Positions 53,205-63,642 of a DNA stretch of 64,000 bases are shown in pieces. The stretch is from Thermoactinospora rubra. Lineage in GTDB: Bacteria > Actinomycetota > Actinomycetes > Streptosporangiales > Streptosporangiaceae. The position numbers and the translations under genes were made by a program. The DNA lies in contig NZ_KZ084325.1 in NCBI RefSeq assembly GCF_002093975.1, forward strand, positions 1 through 64,000, read 5' to 3'. The stretch's first letter is position 1; the number at the start of each line of letters is the position of its first letter. Below the pieces are notes generated by a model. It did not search any database. It was not told where the DNA came from and worked only from the letters and a program-made list of their open reading frames with translations.

Positions 53205-53564
53205 TCATTGGGCGATGTCCTGCCGGAGCACCACCGCGCCGCGCAGGTACACGTGCTGGATCCGGCTGCGCGGCCGGTCGGTCTCGACGTGGGCCATCAG
53301 ACGCACGACGCGGGGCAGCGCGCCCGGCACGTCGATCTCGGTGCAGCAGATCAGCGGCACCTCGTGGAAGCCCAGCTTGCGCGCGGCCAGCGCGGGGAAC
53401 TCGGCCGTCAGGTCGGGCGTGGCGGTGAACAGCACGCTGATCACGTCGTCCGGGGTGAGGTCGTTGCGCCGCATCACCTCGCTGACCAGCTCGGTGGTGG
53501 CCTCGATGATCGCGTCGCGGTCGTTGGCCTCGACCTGGATCGCCCCGCGGATCGCCCGGACCAT
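53205..53564 (-). CDS. aroH: Chorismate mutase, AroH class
   Basis: A 119-residue protein matching the trimeric AroH fold: MVRAIRGAIQVEANDRDAII, active-site Arg residues in this segment and in MRRNDL, and ETDRPRSRIQHVYLRGAVVL at the end. It converts chorismate to prephenate, the substrate of the next gene product. The ATG chosen has GGGGAGG upstream. That site can be masked by a hairpin in the leader. Confidence 0.93.
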   Translation of the reverse strand: MVRAIRGAIQVEANDRDAIIEATTELVSEVMRRNDLTPDDVISVLFTATPDLTAEFPALAARKLGFHEVPLICCTEIDVPGALPRVVRLMAHVETDRPRSRIQHVYLRGAVVLRQDIAQ

Positions 53565-53573
53565 GCCTGTTGC

Positions 53574-53616
53574 CTCCCCATATGGCGGGGAGCCCGCGCG
53601 CGGGCGCGCGGGCTCC
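53574..53616 (-). promoter_or_regulatory. Two alternative hairpins in front of aroH
   Basis: On the minus strand GGAGCCCGCGCG pairs perfectly with CGCGCGGGCTCC (12 bp, 4-base loop, 53616-53589). The following CTCCCC (53592-53587) pairs with GGGGAG (53579-53574), which is the aroH ribosome site. Both helices need the same CTCC, so only one can form. This resembles an attenuator-like switch. It may also be a simple intercistronic terminator. Confidence 0.45.
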
Positions 53617-53632
53617 ATCGTCGAAGGTCAGA

Positions 53633-55252
53633 CTACAGCTTGACGGCCGCGTACAGGTCGCCGACCTCCTTGAGCGTCAGCGCCCTGAGCGTGCCCGGCT
53701 TGGTACGGCCCAGCTTGATCGGGCCGAACTCGATGCGGGCCAGGTCGAGGACCCGGTGGCCGACCTGCTCCAGCAGGCGGCGGACGACGTGCTTACGTCC
53801 CTCGTGCAGCACGACCTCCACCAGCGCCTGCTGGCCGTGCTCCTGCACGACCCGGAAGTCGTCGACCTTGACCAGGCCGTCTTCGAGCTCGACGCCCTGC
53901 TTGAGCCGCCGGGCCAGGTCGCGCGGGATGGGGCCGGGCACCTTGGCCCAGTACTTCTTCGGCACGCCGTAGCTGGGGTGGGTCAGCCGGTGGGCCAGCT
54001 CGCCGTCGTTGGTGAGCAGCAGCAGGCCCTCGGTCTCGGTGTCGAGCCGGCCCACGTGGAACAGCCGGGGCGCGAGCTCCTCGACGTAGTCGGCCAGGCA
54101 CGGGCGGCCCTCGGGGTCCTCCATCGTGGACACCACGCCGATCGGCTTGTTGAAGGCGTAGTACACCAGGTCGGGCGCGGTCGGGATGCGCTTGCCGTCG
54201 ACGTGGATGACCTGCCTGGCCGGGTCGACCTTGGCGCCGAAGCGGCGCACCACCTGGCCGTCGACCGTGACGCGGCCCTCGCCGATCAGCTCCTCGCACG
54301 CCCTGCGGCTGGCCACGCCCGCCTGGGCGAGGACCTTCTGCAGCCGCACGCCGTCGGGCACCTCGGTGGTGTCGCGCTCGTCGACGTAGTCGTCGGGGAA
54401 GAAGTCGCGGTCGCGGACGGGCTGGCGGGCCGACTTGAAGGCGTCGCGGCGGGGCGTCGCCTGACGGTCGCCGCCGATCGTCTGGACCGCCTCACGCTCA
54501 CGCCGGGCCGGGCGCTCGGAGGCGCGCTCGGAGGCGCGCTCGGAGGTACGGCTGGCGCCGCCGAAGCGGCCGCGGAAGGAGCCGGGGGAAGCGGGCTCGC
54601 GCACGGGCGCGGACCTGCCACGGTCGCCGTAGTCGCGCCGGGGGCTCTCACGCCGGTCGCCGCCGAAGTCGCGCCGGTCGCGGGAGCCGCGCTCGACGTC
54701 CCGGCGGTCGCGGTAGTCGCGACCGGCGTCGCGGCCGTACTCGCGCCGGTCCTCGCGGGGACGGTCGCCGAAGTCACGCCGCCCGCCGAACTCACGCCGG
54801 TCACGGAAGTCGCGGGAGTCACGGAAATCGCGAGAATCGCGACGGTCGCGGAAGTCGCGGGAATCGCGCCGGTCGCCACCGAAGTCACGTCGGTCCTCGC
54901 GGGGACGGTCGCCGAAGTCACGCCGCCCGCCGAACTCACGCCGGTCACGGAAGTCGCGGCGGTCGCGGGGCTCGCGCCGGTCGCCGCCGAAGTCGCGGCG
55001 GTCGCGGCGGTCGCGCTCGACATCGCGCCGGTCGCGGAAGTCACGACCGGTGTCGCGGCCGTACTCGCGGCGGTCCTCGCGGGCGCCGGAGGGCCGCTGG
55101 TCCCGGTCGGCCGTGCCGTACCGGGTGCGGGATCCGCCGCGTCCGGCGCGAGCGGAGTCGCGGTCGCGGAAGTCGTCGGATCGGAAGGCGGGACGCGCGG
55201 TGCGTCCACGACCGCGTCCATCACCGGACGGGGTGCCACGCCTGTTGTTCAC
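53633..55252 (-). CDS. rluB: RluB-family 23S rRNA pseudouridine synthase with long Arg/Asp-rich N-terminal tail
   Basis: A 539-residue protein. Only the last 240 residues are the enzyme: S4 domain (about 302-360, RLQKVLAQAGVASRRACEEL) and catalytic Asp in GRLDTETEGLLLL. The first 290 residues are a disordered tail of DRRDFGGDRR- and REFGGRRDFGDRP-type repeats, strongly charged in both signs. Family members usually have 240-300 residues; long charged tails occur in actinobacterial orthologues, but this one is large. The tail probably binds RNA or drives condensation (inference). GTG follows AGGAG. Downstream of scpB in the housekeeping block. Confidence 0.92.
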   Translation of the reverse strand: MNNRRGTPSGDGRGRGRTARPAFRSDDFRDRDSARAGRGGSRTRYGTADRDQRPSGAREDRREYGRDTGRDFRDRRDVERDRRDRRDFGGDRREPRDRRDFRDRREFGGRRDFGDRPREDRRDFGGDRRDSRDFRDRRDSRDFRDSRDFRDRREFGGRRDFGDRPREDRREYGRDAGRDYRDRRDVERGSRDRRDFGGDRRESPRRDYGDRGRSAPVREPASPGSFRGRFGGASRTSERASERASERPARREREAVQTIGGDRQATPRRDAFKSARQPVRDRDFFPDDYVDERDTTEVPDGVRLQKVLAQAGVASRRACEELIGEGRVTVDGQVVRRFGAKVDPARQVIHVDGKRIPTAPDLVYYAFNKPIGVVSTMEDPEGRPCLADYVEELAPRLFHVGRLDTETEGLLLLTNDGELAHRLTHPSYGVPKKYWAKVPGPIPRDLARRLKQGVELEDGLVKVDDFRVVQEHGQQALVEVVLHEGRKHVVRRLLEQVGHRVLDLARIEFGPIKLGRTKPGTLRALTLKEVGDLYAAVKL

Positions 55253-55294
55253 GTGTGGTTCTCCTATGAGTGTCGTAGCCGGCGGGCCCTGTCG

Positions 55295-55924
55295 TCAGGC
55301 CGGCCGGGCGTCCTCGATGCCGTCGACGTCGTCGGGCAGGAAGGGAGCGAGCTCTGGCAGCTCCTCCAGGCTCTTCAGGCCCAGTCGCTCGAGGAAGTAT
55401 GAGGTTGTCCGATAGAGCACGGCCTGGCTCTCCGGGTCGGTCCCGGCCTCTTCGACCAGTCCCCTGGCGACGAGCGTGCGCATCACGCCGTCGCTGTTGA
55501 CGCCGCGCACCGCGGCGACCCTCGCGCGGCTCACCGGCTGCCGGTAGGCCACGACGGCGAGGGTCTCCAGCGCGGCCTGGGTCAGCCGCGTCTGCTGGCC
55601 GTCGCGGACGAACCGTTCGACGACCGGCGCGCAGTCGGCCCGCGTATAAAACCGCCAGCCTCCTGCGACCTGTCTCAGATCGAAACCCCGTCCGGCCGCG
55701 GTGTATTCCTCCGACAGGCCGCGCAGCGCCTCGGCCACCTCGTGGGTGGGCCGCTCCAGCACCTGGGCCAGCGTCACCTCGGCCACGGGCTCGTCGACCA
55801 CCATGAGGATGGCCTCCAGTGCCGCGCGCAGGCCGGGCCCCTGCTCCGCGGGCTCCTCCCAGCCGCCGGGTTCCTGCTCGGGGGAGCTCCGGGGGCCGGG
55901 CAGGTCGTCGAGGCTGTCACTCAT
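55295..55924 (-). CDS. scpB: Segregation and condensation protein ScpB
   Basis: A 209-residue protein with paired winged helices typical of ScpB (RAALEAILMVVDEPV, LETLAVVAYRQPVSRARVAAVRG, LYRTTSYFLERLGL). It binds ScpA and the SMC heads in the condensin complex. ATG overlaps the scpA end by 8 bases, so expression is coupled. Confidence 0.95.
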   Translation of the reverse strand: MSDSLDDLPGPRSSPEQEPGGWEEPAEQGPGLRAALEAILMVVDEPVAEVTLAQVLERPTHEVAEALRGLSEEYTAAGRGFDLRQVAGGWRFYTRADCAPVVERFVRDGQQTRLTQAALETLAVVAYRQPVSRARVAAVRGVNSDGVMRTLVARGLVEEAGTDPESQAVLYRTTSYFLERLGLKSLEELPELAPFLPDDVDGIEDARPA

Positions 55925-56744
55925 CGGCTTTCCTCTCCGCGCTCTGTTCGTGGCCCTCTTCGTAGTCGTCGCCCACGGCCACGTCGCCGTCGTCGCTGCC
56001 GGTCCAGGTCACGTGGAGCTCACCCAGCGGCTCCAGCTGCTCGAAGGTCACCGCCGACTCCCTGAACAGCTCCAGCACCGCCAGGAAGCGGGCGATGATC
56101 TCGTAGGTGCCCGCGCAGTCGGCGGTCAGCGCGCGGAAGGTGGCCGTGCGCACGCGCCGCAGCCGGGCCACCAGGATGGCGGCCTGCTCGCGGACGCTGG
56201 CCAGCGGCTGGTAGATGTGCGCGACGTTGACGGTCGGCGGCGCCTTGGGGGTGAAGGCGCGGGCGGCGATCCTGGCCAGCTCCTCGGGCCCGATGCCCAG
56301 CACCAGCTCGGGCAGGAGGCCGGCGAAGGCGGGCTCCATCGGCACGGCGCGGGGGAAGCGCAGCGCCTCCTCCGCCATCCGCCCTGCGAAGATCTTGGCG
56401 ACCTCCTTGTAGGCCTTGTACTGCAGCAGCCGCGCGAACAGCAGGTCGCGCGCCTCCAGCAGCGCCAGGTCCTCCTCGTCCTCGACCTCGCCCTGGGGCA
56501 GCAGGCGCGCGGCCTTGAGGTCGAGCAGGGTGGCGGCCACCAGCAGGAAGTGGCTGGCCTGGTCGAGGTCCCACTCGGGCCCCCGCGAGCGGATGTAGGC
56601 GATGAACTCGTCGGTGACCTGGGACAGCGAGACTTCCGTGATGTCCAGCTTGTGCTTGGAGATCAGCCCGAGCAGCAGGTCGAAGGGACCCTCGAAGACG
56701 TCCAGGTGGACCTGGAAGCCCTGCTGCTCGGCCGGTGGAGTCAC
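55917..56744 (-). CDS. scpA: Segregation and condensation protein ScpA
   Basis: This 275-residue kleisin begins FQVHLDVFEGPFDLLLGLI, the diagnostic N-terminal helix that contacts SMC, and contains LLVAATLLDLKAARLLP. A C-terminal winged helix contacts the other SMC head. GTG overlaps the parA end (GTGA). The acidic C-terminal tail is typical. Confidence 0.95.
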   Translation of the reverse strand: MTPPAEQQGFQVHLDVFEGPFDLLLGLISKHKLDITEVSLSQVTDEFIAYIRSRGPEWDLDQASHFLLVAATLLDLKAARLLPQGEVEDEEDLALLEARDLLFARLLQYKAYKEVAKIFAGRMAEEALRFPRAVPMEPAFAGLLPELVLGIGPEELARIAARAFTPKAPPTVNVAHIYQPLASVREQAAILVARLRRVRTATFRALTADCAGTYEIIARFLAVLELFRESAVTFEQLEPLGELHVTWTGSDDGDVAVGDDYEEGHEQSAERKADE

Positions 56745-57697
56745 CCGGCTATTGTCGCAGGCGCGCGCCAGCGCGCGAGCACCTCGCGGGCCAGCTCCCG
56801 GTAGGCGTTGGCGCCGAGCGAGGTGGGGTCGAAGCTGGTGATGGGCTCCCCGGCCACGGTCGCGTCGGGGAAGCGCACCGTCCGGTTGATCACCGTGTGG
56901 AACACCTTGTCGCCGAAGGCCTCCACCACGCGGGCGAGCACCTCGCGGCCGTGCAGGGTGCGGGCGTCGTACATGGTGGCCAGCAGGCCCTCGATCTCCA
57001 GGCCGTCGTTGAGCCGCTCCTGGACCTTGGTGATGGTGTCCATGAGCAGGGCCACGCCGCGCAGGGCGAAGAACTCGCACTCCAGCGGCACGATGACGCC
57101 GTGGGCGCAGGTCAGCGCGTTGATGGTGAGCAGGCCCAGCGACGGCTGGCAGTCGATCAGGCAGACGTCGTAGTGGGGCAGCAGCGGCTTGAGCACGCGC
57201 CCCAGCACCTGCTCGCGGGCGACCTCGGTGACGAGCTGCACCTCGGCGGCCGACAGGTCGATGTTGCACGGCAGCAGGTCCAGGCCCTCCACGCCGGTCT
57301 GCAGCAGCACGTCCTCGGCCGAGACGTCGCGCTCCATGAGCAGGTTGTAGACCGTCAGGTCGAGCTGCAGGGGGTTGATGCCCAGCCCGATCGACAGCGC
57401 GCCCTGCGGGTCGAAGTCGACCAGCAGGACCTTCAGCCCGTACTCCACGAGGGCGGCGCCGAGGTTGATGGTCGTGGTGGTCTTGCCGACCCCGCCCTTC
57501 TGGTTGACCATCGCCACGACGCGGGCGGGCCCGTGCGTCTCGGGACGGACGGGCTCGGGGAACACCGGGCGCGGCCGCCCGGTAGGCCCGAGATTGGCGC
57601 CGCGTGCGGCGGTTTCGGTCTTCGTGTCACCCCAGGGATTCTCGGGGGTCCCCGGGGTCGAACCGTTGCCATTGATGTTGGCACCAGACACAGTCAC
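56741..57697 (-). CDS. parA: ParA-family ATPase (Soj-like)
   Basis: A 318-residue protein with a deviant Walker A motif (NQKGGVGKTTTTINLGAAL), Walker B VCLIDCQPSLG and LLVDFDPQGALS. About 58 low-complexity residues precede it. It is part of the scpAB operon and not next to parB or the origin, so it is the second chromosomal ParA-like protein usual in Actinobacteria. Its role probably relates to condensin loading or segregation. GTG follows GGGAGG. Confidence 0.92.
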   Translation of the reverse strand: MTVSGANINGNGSTPGTPENPWGDTKTETAARGANLGPTGRPRPVFPEPVRPETHGPARVVAMVNQKGGVGKTTTTINLGAALVEYGLKVLLVDFDPQGALSIGLGINPLQLDLTVYNLLMERDVSAEDVLLQTGVEGLDLLPCNIDLSAAEVQLVTEVAREQVLGRVLKPLLPHYDVCLIDCQPSLGLLTINALTCAHGVIVPLECEFFALRGVALLMDTITKVQERLNDGLEIEGLLATMYDARTLHGREVLARVVEAFGDKVFHTVINRTVRFPDATVAGEPITSFDPTSLGANAYRELAREVLARWRAPATIAG

Positions 57698-57809
57698 CAG
57701 CTCGAACCTCCCTGACGATCCCGAACCGGACCGTCCGGACGGACACTAAGGCGTCAAGACTTATGCGGCAAGACGGCGCGCCGCATCACCGCACGTCGAA
57801 GACTATAGA

Positions 57810-58706
57810 TCACTGCCGGGCGCGGGGGTGCGCCGCGGCATAGACCTCGCGGAGCCTGTCGACCGTCACCAGGGTGTAGACCTGGGTGGTCGTCACCGAG
57901 GCGTGGCCGAGCAGTTCCTGAACCACCCTAACGTCGGCGCCGCCGTCGATGAGGTGAGTTGCGAACGAATGCCGCAGGACGTGGGGAGAGATGCCGGCAA
58001 GCCCGGCTCGTTCCGCCGCGGCCTGCAGCACCTCCCAGGCGCCCTGCCGGGTGAGCCGCCCGCCGCGGGCGTTGAGGAACAGCGCGGGAGAGCGGGGGGC
58101 CAGGGCGGGCCGGGCGCGCACCAGGTAGGCGTCGAGCGCCTCGCGGGCGTAGCGGCCGATCGGCACCACCCGGGTGCGGCCGCCCTTGCCGCGCAGCCGT
58201 ACCTGATCCTGCTCCAGGTCGTCCACGGCCAGGCCGACGGCCTCGGAGATGCGGGCGCCGGTGCCGTACAGGGTCTCCAGCAGGGCGCGGTTGCGCAGGG
58301 TGAGCGGCGCCCCCTCGGGTCCGGAGGCGGCGATGAGCCGTTCGACCTCGGCCACCGAGATGGCCTTGGGCAGGCGGCGCAGCTGGCGCGGCGGGCGCAC
58401 CTCGTGGGCCGGGTCGTGCGCGGCCACCCCCTCGCGCAGCGCGAAGCGGTGCAGGCCGCGTACGGCGGAGACGGCGCGGGCGGCGGAGCTGGCCACCAGC
58501 GCGGGGTGGCGGCCGTCGCCCTCGCGCAGCGCCGACAGGAACGCCTGCACGTCGGCCTCGCCGACCTCGTCCAGCTCCTTGCGGCCCAGGCCGCGCAGGT
58601 GCTCGACGTAGCGCTGCAGGTCCCGGCGGTAGGAGGCGAGCGTGTTCGCGGCCAGGCCCCGCTCCACCGCCAGGTGGGCGAGATAGCTGGAGAGCACCGC
58701 CTCCAC
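57810..58706 (-). CDS. xerD: Tyrosine recombinase XerD
   Basis: A 298-residue recombinase. It has an N-terminal SAM-like DNA-binding domain ([20 protein letters not shown]) and a catalytic domain with Arg in [28 protein letters not shown] in [14 protein letters not shown], and the Tyr nucleophile there. It resolves chromosome dimers at dif with XerC. GTG was chosen because GGGAGGAGGA precedes it. Its position between nudix and parA is the standard actinobacterial order, so it is not a mobile integrase. Confidence 0.95.
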   Translation of the reverse strand: MEAVLSSYLAHLAVERGLAANTLASYRRDLQRYVEHLRGLGRKELDEVGEADVQAFLSALREGDGRHPALVASSAARAVSAVRGLHRFALREGVAAHDPAHEVRPPRQLRRLPKAISVAEVERLIAASGPEGAPLTLRNRALLETLYGTGARISEAVGLAVDDLEQDQVRLRGKGGRTRVVPIGRYAREALDAYLVRARPALAPRSPALFLNARGGRLTRQGAWEVLQAAAERAGLAGISPHVLRHSFATHLIDGGADVRVVQELLGHASVTTTQVYTLVTVDRLREVYAAAHPRARQ

Positions 58707-58743
58707 GAGGTCCTCCTCCCCTCCCCCGGGGCGGGCCCCGCCC

Positions 58744-61022
<2,279 letters not shown>

Positions 61023-61087
61023 TCAGGATATCAAAGGGTGTCCTCCACATGCGTGAACACCTGAACCAAGCGGTAACTTTGTGCCTT

Positions 61088-61726
61088 ATGTCAGTAGTCG
61101 GCGCGCTCATTCACCGCGCATACGCATGGATCCGGAAAGCCGGGACGATCACCCCGGCCAGCCCGGCCGGCTACCGCTTCCGCCGCCTCGGCCAGGGAGC
61201 CAGCATCGCCTTCCCGCCCGGTGCGATCTTCGGCGAGCAGTGGATCGAGATCGGCGACCACACGCTGATCGGCGAGCGCGTCTCGATCTCCTGCGGCATG
61301 GTGCCGGGGCCGGACCTGGGCCCGGACCCGATCGTGCGCATCGGCTCGGGCTGCTCGATCGGCAGGGGCACGCACATCGTGGGGCACCAGTCGATCGACA
61401 TCGGGGACGACGTGTTCACCGGGCCGTACGTGTACATCACCGACCAGAACCACGTCTACGACGACCCGGAGATCCCCATCGGCCGGCAGTGGCCGCGCAA
61501 CAACCCGGTGTCGATCGGCAGCGGCTCGTGGCTGGGCACGGGGGCGATCATCCTGCCCGGGTCGCGGATCGGGCGCCAGTGCGTGGTGGCCGGCGGCGCG
61601 GTGGTGCGCGGGGAGTTCCCCGACCACAGCGTCATCGCGGGGGTTCCGGCCAGGGTCGTGCGGACGTACTCGCCGCAGGACGGCTGGCGCGCCCCCGGCG
61701 TCGCCGCCCTGGAACGCCCCGCCTGA
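61088..61726 (+). CDS. Left-handed beta-helix acyltransferase (hexapeptide repeat)
   Basis: A 212-residue protein. An amphipathic N-terminus is followed by hexapeptide-repeat coils (IEIGDHTLIGERVSIS, IGSGCSIGRGTHIVG, IGSGSWLGTGAIILPGSRIG) and the loop QNHVYDDP, typical of galactoside/maltose-type O-acetyltransferases; His in GHQ or NHV may be catalytic. The ATG giving MSVVGALIHRAYAW was preferred to one at 61049, because the bases between have low G/C at third positions and contain a -10-like TAACTT, suggesting a leaderless transcript. Acceptor unknown. Confidence 0.85.
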   Translation: MSVVGALIHRAYAWIRKAGTITPASPAGYRFRRLGQGASIAFPPGAIFGEQWIEIGDHTLIGERVSISCGMVPGPDLGPDPIVRIGSGCSIGRGTHIVGHQSIDIGDDVFTGPYVYITDQNHVYDDPEIPIGRQWPRNNPVSIGSGSWLGTGAIILPGSRIGRQCVVAGGAVVRGEFPDHSVIAGVPARVVRTYSPQDGWRAPGVAALERPA

Positions 61727-61772
61727 TCCCTACCTGATGACGCGCCCCGCCCCGGGGGGTTAACGTCACGCC

Positions 61773-62891
61773 ATGCGGACCGCCGTCACCGAACGCTTCG
61801 GCATCGACTTCCCCCTGTTCGCCTTCAGCCACTGCCGGGACGTGGTCGCCGCCGTCACGAACGCGGGCGGGTTCGGCGTCCTGGGAGCCGTCGCCTACTC
61901 CCCCGAGCGGCTCGACGCCGAGCTGTCCTGGATCGACGCCCAGGTCGGCGGCCGGCCGTACGGCGTGGACGTGCTCGTCCCCGGCAAGCTCGACGCCGGG
62001 GCGGCACGCGGCGTGGCCGATCTGATCCCCGAACGGCACCGCGACTTCGTCGCCCACCTGCTGGCCAAGTACGGCGTGGCCGCCCCCGCAAGGCCTCTGG
62101 CTGGCGCGGCCGACGAGGTCGCCCGGCGGGTCACCGGACCCGGCGCGACGGGCCTGATCGAGGTGGCGCTGGGGCATCCGATCCGGCTCATCGCCAGCGC
62201 GCTGGGCCCGCCGCCGCCCGAGATGGTGAGGCTGGCGCGCGAGGCCGGGGTGCCGGTGGCCGCGCTGGTCGGCTCGGTCGAGCACGCCAGGCGGCAGGTC
62301 GAGGCCGGGGTGGACCTCGTCGTCGCCCAGGGCACCGAGGCGGGCGGGCACACCGGCGAGGTGTCCACGATGGTGCTGGTGCCGCAGGTCGTCGATGCCG
62401 TGGCGCCCGTCCCCGTGCTGGCGGCGGGCGGCATCGCCGACGGCCGCCAGGTGGCCGCCGCCCTGGCCCTGGGCGCGGAGGGCGTGTGGTGCGGGTCGGT
62501 GTGGCTGACCACCGAGGAGGCCGAGACCCCGCAGGCGGTCAAGCGCAAGATGCTCGCCGCCTCCTCCCTCGACACCGTGCGCTCGCGTTCGCGCACCGGC
62601 AAGCCCGCCCGCCAGCTCAGGTCCGCCTGGACCGAGGAGTGGGACGACGCCCCCGAGAGCCCCGGCCCGCTCGGCATGCCGCTGCAGCTGCTCCTGGCCG
62701 AGGGCGTGATGCCCGGCGTCGACGCGGCGGCCGACCGCGGCGAGGCGGGCGCGCTGGAGCTGGCCACCTACTACGTCGGCCAGGTGGTGGGCCAGCTGCG
62801 CCAGGTCAGGCCCGCCCGCGAGGTGGTGTACGAGATGATGAGCGGGCTCGCCGACACGGTGGACCGGCTGGCCCGGCTGTCCTCGGAGTGA
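61773..62891 (+). CDS. Nitronate monooxygenase-family FMN protein
   Basis: A 372-residue TIM-barrel flavoprotein. N-terminal FPLFAFSHCRDVVAAVTNAGGFGVLGA binds substrate/FMN. AQGTEAGGHTGEV and VLAAGGIADGRQVAAALALGAEGVWCGS bind the FMN phosphate. Family members oxidise nitronates or reduce quinones or enoyl groups. The CR in place of a canonical catalytic His region leaves the reaction open. It is followed after 4 bp by a GntR gene, so the two form an operon with the next membrane protein. Confidence 0.87.
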   Translation: MRTAVTERFGIDFPLFAFSHCRDVVAAVTNAGGFGVLGAVAYSPERLDAELSWIDAQVGGRPYGVDVLVPGKLDAGAARGVADLIPERHRDFVAHLLAKYGVAAPARPLAGAADEVARRVTGPGATGLIEVALGHPIRLIASALGPPPPEMVRLAREAGVPVAALVGSVEHARRQVEAGVDLVVAQGTEAGGHTGEVSTMVLVPQVVDAVAPVPVLAAGGIADGRQVAAALALGAEGVWCGSVWLTTEEAETPQAVKRKMLAASSLDTVRSRSRTGKPARQLRSAWTEEWDDAPESPGPLGMPLQLLLAEGVMPGVDAAADRGEAGALELATYYVGQVVGQLRQVRPAREVVYEMMSGLADTVDRLARLSSE

Positions 62892-62895
62892 CCCG

Positions 62896-63642
62896 GTGGA
62901 GCCCATCGAGCTCGATCGCGGCGCGGGGGTTCCGGCCCACGCGCAGATCGAGCGATGGCTGCTGGACTCCATCGCGGCCGGGGAGATGGCGCCGGGCGAC
63001 CGGCTGCCGGGCGAGCGGGAGCTGGCCGCGCGGCTGGGCGTGAGCCGGATGACGCTGCGGCAGGCACTGGACTCCCTCGAACGCCGCGGGGTGCTGGTGC
63101 GGCTGCCGGGCAGGGCGGGCGGGGCGTTCGTGGCCGAGCCGCGGGTGGAGTGCGACCTGACGGGCCTGGCGGGGTTCACCGAGCAGATGCGCCGGGCGCA
63201 CCGCAAGGCCGAGGCCAGGGTGGTGACCGCCGCGACCATGCCCGCGCCCGCCCCGGTGGCCCGCGCGCTGGGCCTGGAGCCGCGCTCGCAGGTCCACGAG
63301 ATCGTCCGGGTCCGCTCCGCCGGGGCCGGGCCGGTGGCGCTCGAGCGCTCGTTCTTCCCCGCCTCCCGCTTCCCCGACCTGCTGGAGCAGGACCTGCTCG
63401 GCTCGCTCTACGCCCTGCTGGAGATCCGGTACGGCATGCCGCCCCGCACCGCGCACGAGCACCTGGAGCCGGTCGTCGCCGGCCCGGCGGAGGCGGCCGA
63501 GCTGGAGATCGAGCCGGGCTCGCCGCTCATGCTGATTGAGCGCACGGCCTTCGCCGCCTCGGGCGTCCCGGTGGAGTTCGCCCGCGACCTGTTCCGCCCC
63601 GACCGGGTCCGCATCTCGGTGCGCAGCAGCGTCAGCCAATGA
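62896..63642 (+). CDS. GntR-family regulator (HutC/UTRA type)
   Basis: This 248-residue protein has an N-terminal winged helix (MAPGDRLPGERELAARLGVS, then RMTLRQAL) and a C-terminal UTRA effector domain (HEIVRVRSAGAGPVALERSF, LMLIERTAFAASGVPVEF). The UTRA fold often senses small sugars or amino acids. GTG start; the stop overlaps the next ATG. Confidence 0.92.
   Translation: MEPIELDRGAGVPAHAQIERWLLDSIAAGEMAPGDRLPGERELAARLGVSRMTLRQALDSLERRGVLVRLPGRAGGAFVAEPRVECDLTGLAGFTEQMRRAHRKAEARVVTAATMPAPAPVARALGLEPRSQVHEIVRVRSAGAGPVALERSFFPASRFPDLLEQDLLGSLYALLEIRYGMPPRTAHEHLEPVVAGPAEAAELEIEPGSPLMLIERTAFAASGVPVEFARDLFRPDRVRISVRSSVSQ

Noticed and set aside
54440..55100. Repeated DNA in rluB as a possible CRISPR array
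   Set aside because: Repeats are coding, contiguous, variable in length and lack spacers; no cas genes are present.
53570..55402. Long plus-strand open frame of about 610 codons opposite rluB and scpB
   Set aside because: It is antisense to the repeat-rich rluB tail; its Val/Ala/Glu repeats mirror the RD codons, and the true strand encodes recognisable S4 and catalytic motifs.
57731..57742. CCGTCCGGACGG palindrome before parA as a parS site
   Set aside because: It does not resemble the parS consensus TGTTTCACGTGAAACA; short GC palindromes are common here by chance.
57810..58706. Tyrosine recombinase as an integrase marking a mobile element
   Set aside because: Its sequence and place in pyrG-xerD-parA-scpAB identify chromosomal XerD; no attachment site or cargo is seen.
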